DNA of 50,727 bases from Acidimicrobiia bacterium (GTDB lineage Bacteria; Actinomycetota; Acidimicrobiia; IMCC26256; JAMXLJ01), in assembly GCA_024281095.1 (NCBI GenBank), contig JAMXLJ010000009.1, forward strand, positions 1-50,727. The letters run 5' to 3'. How positions within the stretch are numbered: the first letter of the stretch is position 1; each line of letters opens with the position of its first letter. Below, piece by piece: positions 1 to 8,237 of this stretch. Under the pieces are notes generated by a model, which did not search any database, was not told the origin of the DNA, and saw nothing but the letters and a program-made list of their open reading frames with translations. The position numbers and the translations under genes are program-made.

Positions 1-468
1 ATGGTCCTCGAAGGGCCGGTTCGCGCCGCGGGCACGCATGCGGCCGGCCCGCGGGCGGCCGGCCCGGGGGTGGGCGGCATGGTCATCGAGATTCTGTACG
101 AGCGCGACGTCCCCGCGATGGTCGACCTGGTCGAGCGCACGCAACCCGGGCCGTTCCTTCCCCGCACCATCGAGCTCGGCACCTACCTCGGCATCAAGGT
201 CGACGGCGGGCTCGTCGCGATGGCGGGCGAACGGATGCACCTCGAGGGCTACACCGAGTTGAGTGCGGTGTGCACCGACGCCGCGTACCGCGGCCGCGGC
301 TTCGCGCAGGCGCTCGTCGCGGCGGTCGTCGACGGCGTACGACAGCGGGGCGAGACCCCGTTCCTCCACGCCGCGGCCACGAACGAACGGGCGATCGCGC
401 TCTACGACGCGATGGGATTCACGATCCGCGAGCACATCCAAGTGATCGGCGCACGCGCGCCGCGCTGA
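1..468 (+). CDS. GNAT family N-acetyltransferase (5' end outside window)
   Basis: Predicted acyl-CoA-dependent N-acetyltransferase of the FR47-like group; the substrate cannot be told. The acetyl-CoA-binding motif A is visible as LSAVCTDAAYRGRGFAQALV (RGRGFA is the R/Q-x-x-G-x-G/A loop), followed by FLHAAATNERAIALYDAMGF, the usual beta5/alpha4 region ending in ALYxxxGF. The stretch LVERTQPGPFLPRTIELG is typical of full-length members of about 220-240 aa, whereas only 155 aa lie here. The reading frame is open to base 1, and the first residues (MVLEGPV) look like an internal segment of such proteins, so the true start is probably upstream of the window. An internal ATG at 79 would give a bare catalytic half. 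It is followed by a convergent LLM-family gene about 80 bp downstream. Confidence 0.8.
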   Translation: MVLEGPVRAAGTHAAGPRAAGPGVGGMVIEILYERDVPAMVDLVERTQPGPFLPRTIELGTYLGIKVDGGLVAMAGERMHLEGYTELSAVCTDAAYRGRGFAQALVAAVVDGVRQRGETPFLHAAATNERAIALYDAMGFTIREHIQVIGARAPR

Positions 469-547
469 TACCCGCTGACGCGCGCACGACTTGGGACGAT
501 CGCGCCGCGGTATCGGGCGGCAAGCGTCCGAGCCGAGCGGCGCTAGG

Positions 548-1594
548 TCAACGCGACATCGAGTTGAGACGCTTCGCGACTTCGCCGAGGCGTTCGTAGC
601 TGTCGTCATGACGACGCGCGGCCGCGCCGGCGTGGTACAGCACCACGTTCACGTCGAAGTCGCGCAGCCCCTCGAAACGTTGCGCGATGCGGTCGGGTAG
701 CTCGTCCCAGGTGCCCGCGACGACAAAGTGCTCGAGCAGCTCGTCGCCGACGACCTTCGCCATCGCGGCCGGACCGTCGGCTTTCTGCGCGGCTCGGATC
801 CGCTCGGTCGTGCCCGGGAACCCGAGCTGTTCGAAGATGAACGCGTAGTTCGGTGTCGACCCGTAGAACGCCACCATCGTCCGCGACGCCTCGCGCCAGG
901 CGTCCTGCTCCGCTTGCGTGTCGCCCGGTGCGGTGAAGAGCGGCACGAACAAGGTGAACGATCCCGGGTCGCGCTGCTGCGCGGCAAGGCCGTCGTGCAA
1001 GCTGGGCAACAGTGTCTGTTCGTAGTACGTCGTCGTGTTGAGCGGGTGCACGTGCACACCGTCGGCGTACGTGCCGGCCATCCGGAGCATCCACGGGTTG
1101 ACGGCGGCGACGTCGACCGGAGGGTCCGATACGGCAATCGGACCGGGCGACCACATCGGCGGGAGCAACGAGAAGTCGTAGTACTCGCCCGCGTAGCGCA
1201 GCGGGTCCTCCCCGCGGAACGCCCGGAAGATGGCCCGCAGTGCGCGCACGTAATCACGCATCCGTGGGCCCGGCGGCGCGAAATCCGACGAGTACCGCCG
1301 CTCGACGTGGGCCCGCACCTGTGGTCCGAGGCCGAGGCGAAAGCGCCCGTTCGTCGCCTCGGCGAGCTCCCAGGCCACCGACGCGGTCACCATCGGACTG
1401 CGCGGGAACGCGACCGCGACGCCAGTGGCGATGTCGAGGTCGACTCCGGCGAGTGCGGCCGCGGCACACGACAGGTACGCCGTACGACCGGCCTCGGTCA
1501 CCACGAGTCCCGCGTATCCGGCGCCCGCGGCACGACGGGCGAGACCCTGGAACTCCTGCAGCGGCATCGCACCGCTCATCATGTGTGCTTTCAC
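548..1594 (-). CDS. LLM-class F420/flavin-dependent oxidoreductase (TIGR03617-like)
   Basis: A 348-aa luciferase-like TIM-barrel oxidoreductase. Such actinobacterial enzymes normally use coenzyme F420 (sometimes FMN) for hydride transfer; the substrate is unknown. Family signs are the N-terminal barrel strand GYAGLVVTEAGRTAYLSCAAAAL, the segment TGVAVAFPRSPMVTASVAWELA followed by GRFRLGLGPQVRAHVERRYS (the GxGxQVxxHIxRR block typical of the TIGR03617 subgroup), and the late AGTWDELPDRIAQRF helix common to F420-dependent LLM proteins. Length is normal. Its ATG overlaps the stop of the upstream phosphotransferase gene by 4 bp (ATGA), so the two are translationally coupled. The F420 assignment is by family; FMN use is the alternative. 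Confidence 0.85.
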   Translation of the reverse strand: MKAHMMSGAMPLQEFQGLARRAAGAGYAGLVVTEAGRTAYLSCAAAALAGVDLDIATGVAVAFPRSPMVTASVAWELAEATNGRFRLGLGPQVRAHVERRYSSDFAPPGPRMRDYVRALRAIFRAFRGEDPLRYAGEYYDFSLLPPMWSPGPIAVSDPPVDVAAVNPWMLRMAGTYADGVHVHPLNTTTYYEQTLLPSLHDGLAAQQRDPGSFTLFVPLFTAPGDTQAEQDAWREASRTMVAFYGSTPNYAFIFEQLGFPGTTERIRAAQKADGPAAMAKVVGDELLEHFVVAGTWDELPDRIAQRFEGLRDFDVNVVLYHAGAAARRHDDSYERLGEVAKRLNSMSR

Positions 1595-2721
1595 GACGGC
1601 ATCCTCTCGAGACGGCGGGCGAGCAGCTCAGGGACGTCGAGATCGGCGAGTGCCTGCGTGGTTCGCTGCATCGCACCTCGCGCGAGCCGCTCCGGCTGCC
1701 AGCGTGCGCCCATCGCCGCGGTCGACACGGCCGACACCCACGAATAGACGGAGAACAGACGGTATTGCTCCTCCACGACACTCGCATCGATCGTGACGCC
1801 ATGTGCGTGCAGTTGCTCCCGATAGAGCGAGAGCAAGTCGGCTTCGACGGCGCGCCGCACCTCGGTCGGGATCGAGTTACAGCAGAAGTAGGCGACGTCG
1901 CGCATCCCCGGTGAGCGGCTGAACATCGCCCAGTCGAAGAACCCGGCGCGCGCACCGTCGACGAACATGTTGCCCATGTGCGGGTCGCCGTGGATCAGCG
2001 TGCGCTGACCTTGGTCCCAGAGGTCGAGCACTGCTCCCGTGTGGTCCACGTACGCAACGCCGACCGCCCGGAACACCGCGGGCATCTCGGACCCGAAGAG
2101 CTCGAGCGCACGGCTGACGAACGCGCCCGCCACCTGACTTTGCTGTGGCCGGGTACCGCCGCCGGCGCCGAAGCCGGCCCGTTCGGGAACCCATGACAAG
2201 TCGGACGCAAAGCGGTCGCTCTCCCAGTAGGTCGCGTGCAGTCGGGCCAGCTCTTCGACAGTGGACCGGGCGACCTCGGCGACATCGTCGTCGTGCGGCC
2301 GCGGGAAACGGCAGCCGCTCGAGATCACGTCCTCCAGCACACACACGTAGTTCGCCGCGTCGTCGACGTCGGCGTGCCAGACCCGCGGGATGCGCACGGG
2401 CAGCTCGTCGCCCAGCCGCGCGTAGATGCGCGCTTCCGCGGCACCGATACCGACCCGGCGGATGAATGTGCGCTGGCGTTCGTCGAACGGCGCGATCTTC
2501 ACGAAGAGGCGGTCCGGAACTGCGGCGTCGCCGGAGTCGCGGTAGCGCAAGGCGACTGCGACGCGTCCGGTGGTGCCGGAATGAGCATCGACCACGTCGA
2601 CACTCTCGACCTCGACGCCGGCCGCGTGGCGCGAGAGGACTTCGGTGAACCAGGTCGCGTTCAGGTCCGACACCTCGACGGGGACACGCGGTTGCTGCTG
2701 CGTGTCGCTCCCGTTGTGCAT
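1591..2721 (-). CDS. Phosphotransferase family protein (APH / ecdysteroid-kinase-like)
   Basis: A 376-aa small-molecule kinase fold of the aminoglycoside phosphotransferase/choline kinase superfamily, closest in style to the EcKL/DUF1679 type. The ATP-binding lysine is likely K75 (LFVKIAP). The Brenner catalytic motif is IHGDPHMGNMF with D246 and N251, and the Mg-binding DWAMFSRSPGMRDVAYF segment (D263) replaces DFG. These residues are intact, so an active kinase is expected. Many actinobacterial homologues lie in lipid or steroid degradation clusters next to F420 enzymes, as here, but the acceptor is unknown. The gene is first of a two-gene operon with the LLM oxidoreductase. A TAGGGT box lies 8 nt before the ATG, which suggests a leaderless message. 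Confidence 0.85.
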   Translation of the reverse strand: MHNGSDTQQQPRVPVEVSDLNATWFTEVLSRHAAGVEVESVDVVDAHSGTTGRVAVALRYRDSGDAAVPDRLFVKIAPFDERQRTFIRRVGIGAAEARIYARLGDELPVRIPRVWHADVDDAANYVCVLEDVISSGCRFPRPHDDDVAEVARSTVEELARLHATYWESDRFASDLSWVPERAGFGAGGGTRPQQSQVAGAFVSRALELFGSEMPAVFRAVGVAYVDHTGAVLDLWDQGQRTLIHGDPHMGNMFVDGARAGFFDWAMFSRSPGMRDVAYFCCNSIPTEVRRAVEADLLSLYREQLHAHGVTIDASVVEEQYRLFSVYSWVSAVSTAAMGARWQPERLARGAMQRTTQALADLDVPELLARRLERMPS

Positions 2722-2729
2722 GCCTCGGC

Positions 2730-2735
2730 ACCCTA
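2730..2735 (-). promoter_or_regulatory. -10 box, leaderless promoter of the phosphotransferase operon
   Basis: TAGGGT on the minus strand, 8 nt before the ATG at 2721, fits a SigA-type -10 box with +1 at or near the start codon. No clear -35 or Shine-Dalgarno sequence is seen. One of about 17 such sites in the window. Confidence 0.5.
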
Positions 2736-2792
2736 ACTTCCGGGCGCCCGCGGCGACACTCCCTCGCCGGCGCGCGCGGTCGCCTGCTCACG

Positions 2793-2798
2793 TACGAT
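2793..2798 (+). promoter_or_regulatory. -10 box, leaderless promoter of the alcohol dehydrogenase operon
   Basis: TACGAT lies 7 nt before the GTG at 2806, with no Shine-Dalgarno sequence between them. This supports the GTG as start and suggests transcription begins at the start codon. Confidence 0.5.
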
Positions 2799-2805
2799 CC
2801 CGACC

Positions 2806-3840
2806 GTGACGGAGACGATGCCGGCTGCCGTCTACATCGGCGACGGTGAGCTCGCGGTGCGCGACATCCCGGTGCCCGCGCCCGGGCCGGGTGACGTGCT
2901 CGTCGAAGTGTCGCACTGCGGTATCTGCGGCACGGATCTGCATCTCGTGCTCGAGGGCTACGCGCGGCCTGGCTCGGTGCTCGGTCACGAGTGGGCCGGC
3001 ACCGTTGCCGCCCTCGGCGAAGGCGTCGAGGGGTGGAGCGAGGGGTCGCCCGTCGTGCTCGATCCCACACCGGGCTGCGGGCGGTGCCGGGCGTGCCGGG
3101 GCGGCCGTCCGTCGGTGTGCCTGGAACGCCCGCCGGTGGACTTCCTCGATTTCCACGGCGCGTTCACGCGATACGTCCTCGTGCCGGCGGCCCGGCTTCT
3201 CCACGTGCCCAAGTCGTTGTCGACGCGTGACGCAGCGCTCGTGGAGCCGACGGCGATCGCGCTCCACAGCATCGGGCTCTCGGGCGTGCAGCCCGACGAT
3301 GCCGTGCTCGTCACCGGTGCCGGGCCGGTGGGTCTGCTCACGACCGCGGTGCTCGCGTCGCGCGGCGTCGGCGACATCACGGTCTCCGAGCCCGCGCGAC
3401 GACGGCGCGAACGCGCGCTGGCCGTCGGCGCGGCACGCGCCATCAGGCCTGACGAGCTTCCACGCGCGCCGATGGGCCGGCCCGTCGAGCGCCCGTTCTC
3501 GGTGGTGTTCGAGTGCTCCGGCCACGCGGCCGCGGCGGAGGCCGCGCTGGATCAACTCGACTTCGCGGGCACGCTCGTGTTCGTCGGCACCGGGCGTGAC
3601 CTCCCGCGGATCAACCACAACCGGATGATCGTGATGGAGCTCACCGTGATGGGTGCCTACAACTACGACGGGTCCGGGTTCGGGCCCGCGCTGGAGCTTC
3701 TCGCGTCGGGTTCGTTGCCGCTCGACCTGCTCATCGAACCGGTGGACGTGACGCTCGACGGTGTCGGCGACGCGATGCGCCGGCTCGCGGCCGGGGAGCT
3801 GCCCGGCAAGGTCATGGTTCGACCGGAGGTCTCACGATGA
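2806..3840 (+). CDS. Zinc-dependent medium-chain alcohol/polyol dehydrogenase
   Basis: A 344-aa MDR-family NAD(P)-dependent dehydrogenase that should oxidise a secondary alcohol, polyol or threonine-like substrate. The catalytic-zinc region is CGICGTDLH (C41 as likely ligand) with GHE (H61, E62). The structural zinc has all four cysteines in CGRCRACRGGRPSVC (C91, C94, C97, C105). The Rossmann loop is TGAGPVGLL. Length is normal for the threonine/sorbitol dehydrogenase branch. It starts with GTG directly behind a -10 box, and its stop overlaps the ATG of the following VOC gene by 4 bp, so the two form an operon. The actual substrate cannot be read from sequence. Confidence 0.85.
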   Translation: MTETMPAAVYIGDGELAVRDIPVPAPGPGDVLVEVSHCGICGTDLHLVLEGYARPGSVLGHEWAGTVAALGEGVEGWSEGSPVVLDPTPGCGRCRACRGGRPSVCLERPPVDFLDFHGAFTRYVLVPAARLLHVPKSLSTRDAALVEPTAIALHSIGLSGVQPDDAVLVTGAGPVGLLTTAVLASRGVGDITVSEPARRRRERALAVGAARAIRPDELPRAPMGRPVERPFSVVFECSGHAAAAEAALDQLDFAGTLVFVGTGRDLPRINHNRMIVMELTVMGAYNYDGSGFGPALELLASGSLPLDLLIEPVDVTLDGVGDAMRRLAAGELPGKVMVRPEVSR

Positions 3841-4289
3841 GTGCACCGACGTTCCGTCCTCGTCTCAATCACGTGGCGATGAGCGTCGACCCGTCGCTGC
3901 TCGACGAGCGCGGCCGCGCCGATCTGCTCGATTTCTTCGGCGACGTGTTCGGCTGGACCGAGGGCGACAACACGGGCGAGGAGGGCAACCCGCTCATCCT
4001 CTACACCGGTGAGTTCGCCCAGTTCGTGTACCTGCTTCCGGCGAAGCCGTACCTCACTGCACCGTCGATGGACCACTTCGGGCTCCAGGTCGCGACGCTC
4101 GAAGCGCTGCACGACATCGTCGAGAAAGCCAAGGCCTACCGCGAGCGCGACCCGCGCGTGCAGGTGATCGACGTCCACTCGCGCACGACCGACGCCCCCG
4201 CGCGCAGGTACGTGCTCACGAGCGCGTACATCGGCTTCGTGTTGCCGCTGATGGTCGAGCTGCAACACCTCGACGTCGTGGAGCGGTGA
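3837..4289 (+). CDS. VOC-superfamily (glyoxalase-fold) protein
   Basis: A 150-aa single-subunit protein with the paired beta-alpha-beta-beta-beta modules of the vicinal oxygen chelate fold. The first module begins RLNHVAMSV (H12), the second MDHFGLQV (H80), ending PLMVELQHL with a candidate glutamate ligand. The middle of module 1 has AQFVYLLP where a Glu ligand is often found, so one metal ligand may be missing or supplied differently. It is coupled by ATGA overlap to the zinc alcohol dehydrogenase, which suggests action on the same substrate or its product. Dioxygenase, isomerase or non-catalytic roles all remain possible. Confidence 0.7.
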   Translation: MSAPTFRPRLNHVAMSVDPSLLDERGRADLLDFFGDVFGWTEGDNTGEEGNPLILYTGEFAQFVYLLPAKPYLTAPSMDHFGLQVATLEALHDIVEKAKAYRERDPRVQVIDVHSRTTDAPARRYVLTSAYIGFVLPLMVELQHLDVVER

Positions 4290-4296
4290 GCCGCTC
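4281..4296. terminator. Candidate bidirectional terminator hairpin
   Basis: GAGCGG-TGAG-CCGCTC forms a perfect 6-bp stem with a 4-nt loop. It contains the stop codon of the VOC gene and sits between two convergent genes. There is no U-tract, which is usual in high-GC actinobacteria. Confidence 0.4.
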
Positions 4297-4308
4297 CCTC
4301 GCGCGGCG

Positions 4309-5085
4309 TTACTTGGGGCCGAAGCGGGTGCCGCCGTCGAGACGCACGACCATGCCGTTCAGATAGCGGTTGTCGACGAAGTGCTCCGCCAACTGTGCGA
4401 ACTCGTCCGGCTGGCCGAGACGCTTCGGGAACGGCACCTGGGCGGCGAACGCGTCGCGCATCGCTTCGGGCGCCATCGCCATCGGCGGCGTGAGGATCGT
4501 GCCCGGCGCGATCGCGTTCACGCGGACACCGAGCACTCCGAGGTCACGGCACGCGATCAACGTCATGCCGATCACACCGGCCTTCGCCGAGCCGTACGCC
4601 ACCTGGCCGATCTGCCCTTCGTAGCCGGCGATGGATGCGGTGTTGACGATGACGCCGCGCTCGCCGTCTTCGTCGGGCTCGTTTCCGGCCATCGCCGCGG
4701 CTGCCAGCCGCGTGACGTTGAACGTACCGACGAGGTTCAGCTCGATACAGCGCCGGAACGAGTCGAGGGCGTGCGGCGTACCGTCGCGGTTCACCGTCCG
4801 GCCGGCGATCCCGCCGCCCGCGCAGTGGACCGCGATCGCGAAGCGTCCGAGTGACGCGGCCCGCTCCACCGCGGCCTGGACCTCTTCCTCCGACGTGACG
4901 TCGACCTTTTCGAAGGCCGCGCGCTCGTCCAGCTCTGCCGCCACCGCCTCGCCGCGTTCGCGGTTGAGGTCGGCGAGCACGACTGCCGCGCCCCGACGAT
5001 GGAAACGGCGCGCGGTGGCCTCGCCGAGCCCGGATGCGCCGCCCGTGACGAGCGCGGCGGCGCCGGTGAAAGGATCCCGTGTCAT
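4309..5085 (-). CDS. SDR-family NAD-dependent oxidoreductase (HSD10-like)
   Basis: A 258-aa classical short-chain dehydrogenase/reductase. The coenzyme loop is TGGASGLG (residues 14-21), and Asp39 in LADL at the end of beta2 favours NAD(H). The catalytic set is S151, Y164 and K168 in the YGSAK motif. The overall pattern (VHCAGGGIAGRTV, FNVTRLAAAAMAGNEP, RGVIVNTASIAGYEGQIGQ) resembles type-10 17-beta-hydroxysteroid / 3-hydroxyacyl-CoA dehydrogenases, so a beta-oxidation-type 3-hydroxyacyl-CoA or steroid substrate is likely but not proven. It is monocistronic and convergent with the alcohol dehydrogenase operon. Confidence 0.85.
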   Translation of the reverse strand: MTRDPFTGAAALVTGGASGLGEATARRFHRRGAAVVLADLNRERGEAVAAELDERAAFEKVDVTSEEEVQAAVERAASLGRFAIAVHCAGGGIAGRTVNRDGTPHALDSFRRCIELNLVGTFNVTRLAAAAMAGNEPDEDGERGVIVNTASIAGYEGQIGQVAYGSAKAGVIGMTLIACRDLGVLGVRVNAIAPGTILTPPMAMAPEAMRDAFAAQVPFPKRLGQPDEFAQLAEHFVDNRYLNGMVVRLDGGTRFGPK

Positions 5086-5143
5086 GCCCGCTTCATAACA
5101 GACGGCGCGTCGTGATCCGGAGCCGCCTCAGCCGGTTGGCCGG

Positions 5144-5461
5144 TCAGCTGGCGAGACGCGACGCGCGCCGGCGCGGCCGACGCGGTCTGATGACCCGGGC
5201 GAGCAGCTCGTCGATGCTGAGCACGCCGCGCCGGATCATGTTCCGTTCGCGTGCCGTGGCCCCGCCCCACACACCGTGGTCCTGGGCCGTCGCGAGCGCG
5301 AACTCGAGACACGCACGCCGTACAGGACACCGCGCACAGATCCGGCGCGCCGTTGTCGGCTCACCCTGATCTGGGAAGAAGGTGTTGACCGATCGTTCGC
5401 GACACGCGGCGTCCTCGCGCCAACGCACGTCCTCGACCGGCTCAGTCGACCACGCCTCCAT
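5144..5461 (-). CDS. WhiB-family iron-sulfur transcriptional regulator
   Basis: A 105-aa Wbl protein, a [4Fe-4S] cluster protein that acts through the principal sigma factor. The four cluster cysteines are C20, C42, C45 and C51 (C-x21-C-x2-C-x5-C), followed by the signature GVWGG turn (63-67) and an Arg-rich C-terminus (RPRRPRRRASR) that would contact DNA. I chose the ATG at 5461 because a Shine-Dalgarno-like AGGGAG lies just upstream and the protein then has canonical Wbl length; the open frame continues upstream without similarity. It is divergent from the phosphodiester glycosidase operon with overlapping promoters. Which Wbl subclass it belongs to is not clear. Confidence 0.9.
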   Translation of the reverse strand: MEAWSTEPVEDVRWREDAACRERSVNTFFPDQGEPTTARRICARCPVRRACLEFALATAQDHGVWGGATARERNMIRRGVLSIDELLARVIRPRRPRRRASRLAS

Positions 5462-5492
5462 TGCCTCGTCTCCCTGCCCGCCCCGGCGAAAC

Positions 5493-5521
5493 CGGACAAA
5501 TAGTATCCAACCGGATAGAAT
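5493..5521 (+). promoter_or_regulatory. Candidate divergent promoter for the glycosidase operon
   Basis: CGGACA (5493-5498), a 17-bp spacer and TAGAAT (5516-5521) on the plus strand lie inside the same 36 bp as the whiB promoter on the other strand. The two polymerases could not bind together. Confidence 0.4.
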
Positions 5522-5528
5522 CTGACAA
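5500..5528 (-). promoter_or_regulatory. Promoter of the whiB-like gene
   Basis: On the minus strand TTGTCA (5523-5528) and TACTAT (5500-5505) are separated by exactly 17 bp, a near-consensus SigA-type promoter. Predicted +1 near 5493 gives a leader of about 30 nt with a Shine-Dalgarno sequence, unlike the many leaderless genes here. Confidence 0.65.
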
Positions 5529-5637
5529 GACCCGGCCCGACGAGGAACTCGGGACCGGGATTGGGCAAAGAATCGATGCAGGCGGGGCAAGGCTCCGTTC
5601 AGGTGACACCGCTCGCCACCGCCGGTACGGCACCCTG

Positions 5638-6990
5638 GTGCGCGTGGATCCGTCCACCACGGCCGTCACGACCGCGCCTCCCGCCGCCGATTGTCCGGAG
5701 CCGGGCGGGTCGGGCGCGCTCGCGACCACCGTCGGGCCGACCGGCGTCGACGCGGGCGAACGGGTCGAGCCGGACGGGCCCCGCGAGGCCACAGCGCGGG
5801 CCCGAACCGCGGACGCGCTCCCCCGTTCCCGCGCCGAGACCCGCCGCGCGCGCTCACGCGGGCGGCGGCGGCGATGGCTCGCCGGGGTGGGCGTCGTCGC
5901 GCTCGCGGGCGCGACCGTCGTGGGGGTGTCGCTCGGTCAGGCGTTGACCGCGCCGGGGGGCGACCCGGCCGGCGTCAAGTTCGTGGAATGGCTCCGCGGC
6001 CACGGAGTGGGCGGCGTCGTGAACGCGGTCGAGCGATGGTGGTACACGAGCCATGCGCCGAAGGTCGGTGGCCGGCCCCGGCACGGCATCCCGACGGTCG
6101 TGCCTCCCAGCCCGGCGGCTCCGCCCCGCGTCGCAGTGGCGTCGCAGCCGCCAACGAAGCCCGCCCGTCCGGGCAATCTCGTTCCCATCGCGTCGCCGGC
6201 GCTGCCCGGTGAAGGGGTGTGGCAGCCCACCGGCAAGCTCGTCGACGGCGTGCCCGCCGTCTACGAGACGTTCCTTCGCCCCGACCCCGTGCACACCAGT
6301 CTCGTCACGGGAGTCGCCTGGATGAACCCGCACCTGCTGCGGGCCGCGCTCTACAACGGACTGCAGGAGCCGGGCGGCGGCCCGTGGGCGCACGGCGCGC
6401 ACATCGCGCCCTCGGACGAGGCATCGCTCGTGGCCGCGTTCAACGGCGGCTTCCGCTTGGGCGACTCGCGCGGCGGCTATTTCACGGAGGGGCGCACCGT
6501 GCGTCCGCTCCAGGCCGGCCGGGGGTCGCTCGTGATCCGGCGGGACGGCACCGTCGACGTCGGAGCCTGGGGCCGTGACGACACGATGACACCCGATGTG
6601 GTGTCGATACGACAGAACCTCGACCTCATCGTCGACGGCGGCCATCCCGTGCCCGGCCTCCTCGCGAACGACCACTCGCGCTGGGGCGCCACGCTCGGCG
6701 GCAAGGTGTACGTCTGGCGATCCGGCGTCGGTGTCGACCGCAATGGCAATCTGATCTTCGTGGGCGGTCCCGGTCTCAACATCACGACGCTGGCCGACGT
6801 GCTCGCGCGCGCCGGTGCGGTGCGCGCGATCGAGCTCGACATCAACTCCGAGTGGGTGAGCTACTACACCTACTCGGGCACGACGCCGCTCGACGTCCAA
6901 GGGCACAAGCTCATCGGTTCGATCCAGCGGCCGCCCGACCGTTATCTGCACGACGGCACGCGCGATTTCGTCGCGTTGTTCGCTCGGTGA
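5638..6990 (+). CDS. Membrane-anchored phosphodiester glycosidase (NAGPA-domain) protein
   Basis: About 450 aa. An Arg-rich cytoplasmic N-terminus (RARSRGRRRRW) is followed by one transmembrane segment (LAGVGVVALAGATVVGVSL), a Pro-rich stretch, and a C-terminal NAGPA-like domain (PF09992). Domain marks are LVAAFNGGFRL, GYFTEGRTV, GSLVIRRDGTVDVGAWG, a late GGPGLNITTLADVLARAGAVRAIELDIN and an SIQRPPDRYL tail. NAGPA domains cleave phosphodiester-linked sugars; in bacteria the substrates are cell-wall or surface glycopolymers. The fold should face outside. I chose the GTG at 5638 because the frame upstream of it passes through the promoter region; a GTG at 5644 is also possible. Its stop overlaps the next gene's GTG (GTGA), so the two are co-translated. 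Confidence 0.75.
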   Translation: MRVDPSTTAVTTAPPAADCPEPGGSGALATTVGPTGVDAGERVEPDGPREATARARTADALPRSRAETRRARSRGRRRRWLAGVGVVALAGATVVGVSLGQALTAPGGDPAGVKFVEWLRGHGVGGVVNAVERWWYTSHAPKVGGRPRHGIPTVVPPSPAAPPRVAVASQPPTKPARPGNLVPIASPALPGEGVWQPTGKLVDGVPAVYETFLRPDPVHTSLVTGVAWMNPHLLRAALYNGLQEPGGGPWAHGAHIAPSDEASLVAAFNGGFRLGDSRGGYFTEGRTVRPLQAGRGSLVIRRDGTVDVGAWGRDDTMTPDVVSIRQNLDLIVDGGHPVPGLLANDHSRWGATLGGKVYVWRSGVGVDRNGNLIFVGGPGLNITTLADVLARAGAVRAIELDINSEWVSYYTYSGTTPLDVQGHKLIGSIQRPPDRYLHDGTRDFVALFAR

Positions 6991-8105
6991 GGCCGCCCCG
7001 GGCGAAGACCCGCCGGGCCAACGTCGGCGTCGCGCCCATGGCCATCGTGGTGGTCGCCGCGGTCATCTTCGCCGCGGTGTGGCTGTCGTCGTCCGGCAAG
7101 TCGAACAACCACGCGCGCGCGTCGCAGGTCGCGGGGTCACAGCGTTCCGTCGCGCCACCATCCACGATCCCGCCCGCGCGCGTGCGGCCGTTCGCCGGGC
7201 ACCTGCTCATCGCGGATCGCGGGAACAACCGTCTCATCGTGCTCGACCCGTCGAGCAACGTCGTGTGGCAGTACCCGTCGGCGAGCGCGCCTCCGCCGGC
7301 GGGCGGGTTCTACTTCCCCGACGACGGCTTTTTCGCCGATCACGGTCGCTCGATCATCACGAACGAAGAGGAGAACCACACGATCATCCGGATCGCGTAT
7401 CCCTCGGGTGCGGTGATCTGGAGCTACGGCCATCCGCACACTCCCGGGTCGGCGCCCGGCTTCCTGAATCAACCCGACGACGCGTTCCTACTGCCCGACG
7501 GGCGGGTGACGGTTGCCGATGCGAAGAACTGCCGCATCCTCATGATCGGTCCCGACGGTACGCCGCGCTCGCAGATCGGGACGACCCGGCGGTGCGTGCA
7601 CAATCCACCGACGGGCATCGGCTACCCGAACGGCGACACGCCGCTGCCGAACGGTGATCTGCTCGTGTCGGAGATCAACGGCTCGTGGGTGTCGGAGTAC
7701 ACGCAGGACGGCAAGCTCGTCTGGACGGTGCATCTGCCGATCGCATACCCGTCGGACCCGCAGCAGCTCGGGCCGGACCTGTACATGGTCGCCGACTACA
7801 CACGACCGGGCGGCATCGTCGAGTTCACGCGCGAAGGCTCGATCGTGTGGTCGTACCGGGTGACGAACGGCCCGGGGATGCTCGATCATCCGAGCCTCGC
7901 GGACCTCCTGCCGAACGGCCTCATCGGTGTGAACGACGACTACCGCCACCGGGTCGCGCTGATCGATCCGGCCACGAACGCGATCGTGTGGCAGTACGGC
8001 GAGACCGACCATCGGGGAACCGCTCCCGGGCTGCTCGACACGCCCGACGGGTTCGATCTCCTGCTCCCCGACTCCACGACTCCGCTCCACACGGCAACGG
8101 GCTAG
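6987..8105 (+). CDS. Membrane-anchored beta-propeller (NHL/PQQ/arylsulfotransferase-like) protein
   Basis: A 372-aa protein with a short basic N-terminus, one membrane anchor (MAIVVVAAVIFAAVWLSSS) and an extracytoplasmic propeller. Repeats of the form LLIADRGNNRLIVLDPSSNV / VWQYP, RVTVADAKNCRILMIGPDG, DGKLVWTV, GSIVWSYR and NAIVWQYGE recur about every 45-55 residues, giving about six blades as in NHL or arylsulfotransferase-type propellers. No catalytic residue can be assigned; ligand binding or a scaffold role is equally likely. The GTG start at 6987 overlaps the glycosidase stop by 4 bp, so the two anchored extracytoplasmic proteins probably work together. Confidence 0.75.
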   Translation: MRPPRAKTRRANVGVAPMAIVVVAAVIFAAVWLSSSGKSNNHARASQVAGSQRSVAPPSTIPPARVRPFAGHLLIADRGNNRLIVLDPSSNVVWQYPSASAPPPAGGFYFPDDGFFADHGRSIITNEEENHTIIRIAYPSGAVIWSYGHPHTPGSAPGFLNQPDDAFLLPDGRVTVADAKNCRILMIGPDGTPRSQIGTTRRCVHNPPTGIGYPNGDTPLPNGDLLVSEINGSWVSEYTQDGKLVWTVHLPIAYPSDPQQLGPDLYMVADYTRPGGIVEFTREGSIVWSYRVTNGPGMLDHPSLADLLPNGLIGVNDDYRHRVALIDPATNAIVWQYGETDHRGTAPGLLDTPDGFDLLLPDSTTPLHTATG

Positions 8106-8237
8106 GAGAACGAAGCAGAAGGCCGGCGCGCACGAGCGGGCCGGGCGGAGCCGATCGACCGTCGAGACTTCCAAATTCCTCCCAAGACGGCGGCCGATTC
8201 AGGGAACTCTCAGCCGGCACGGCGACCATGCACGGGG

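Noticed and set aside
5461-5637. TTG start giving a 509-aa glycosidase
   Set aside because: The extra 59 residues would be encoded through the divergent promoter region and have no conserved feature.
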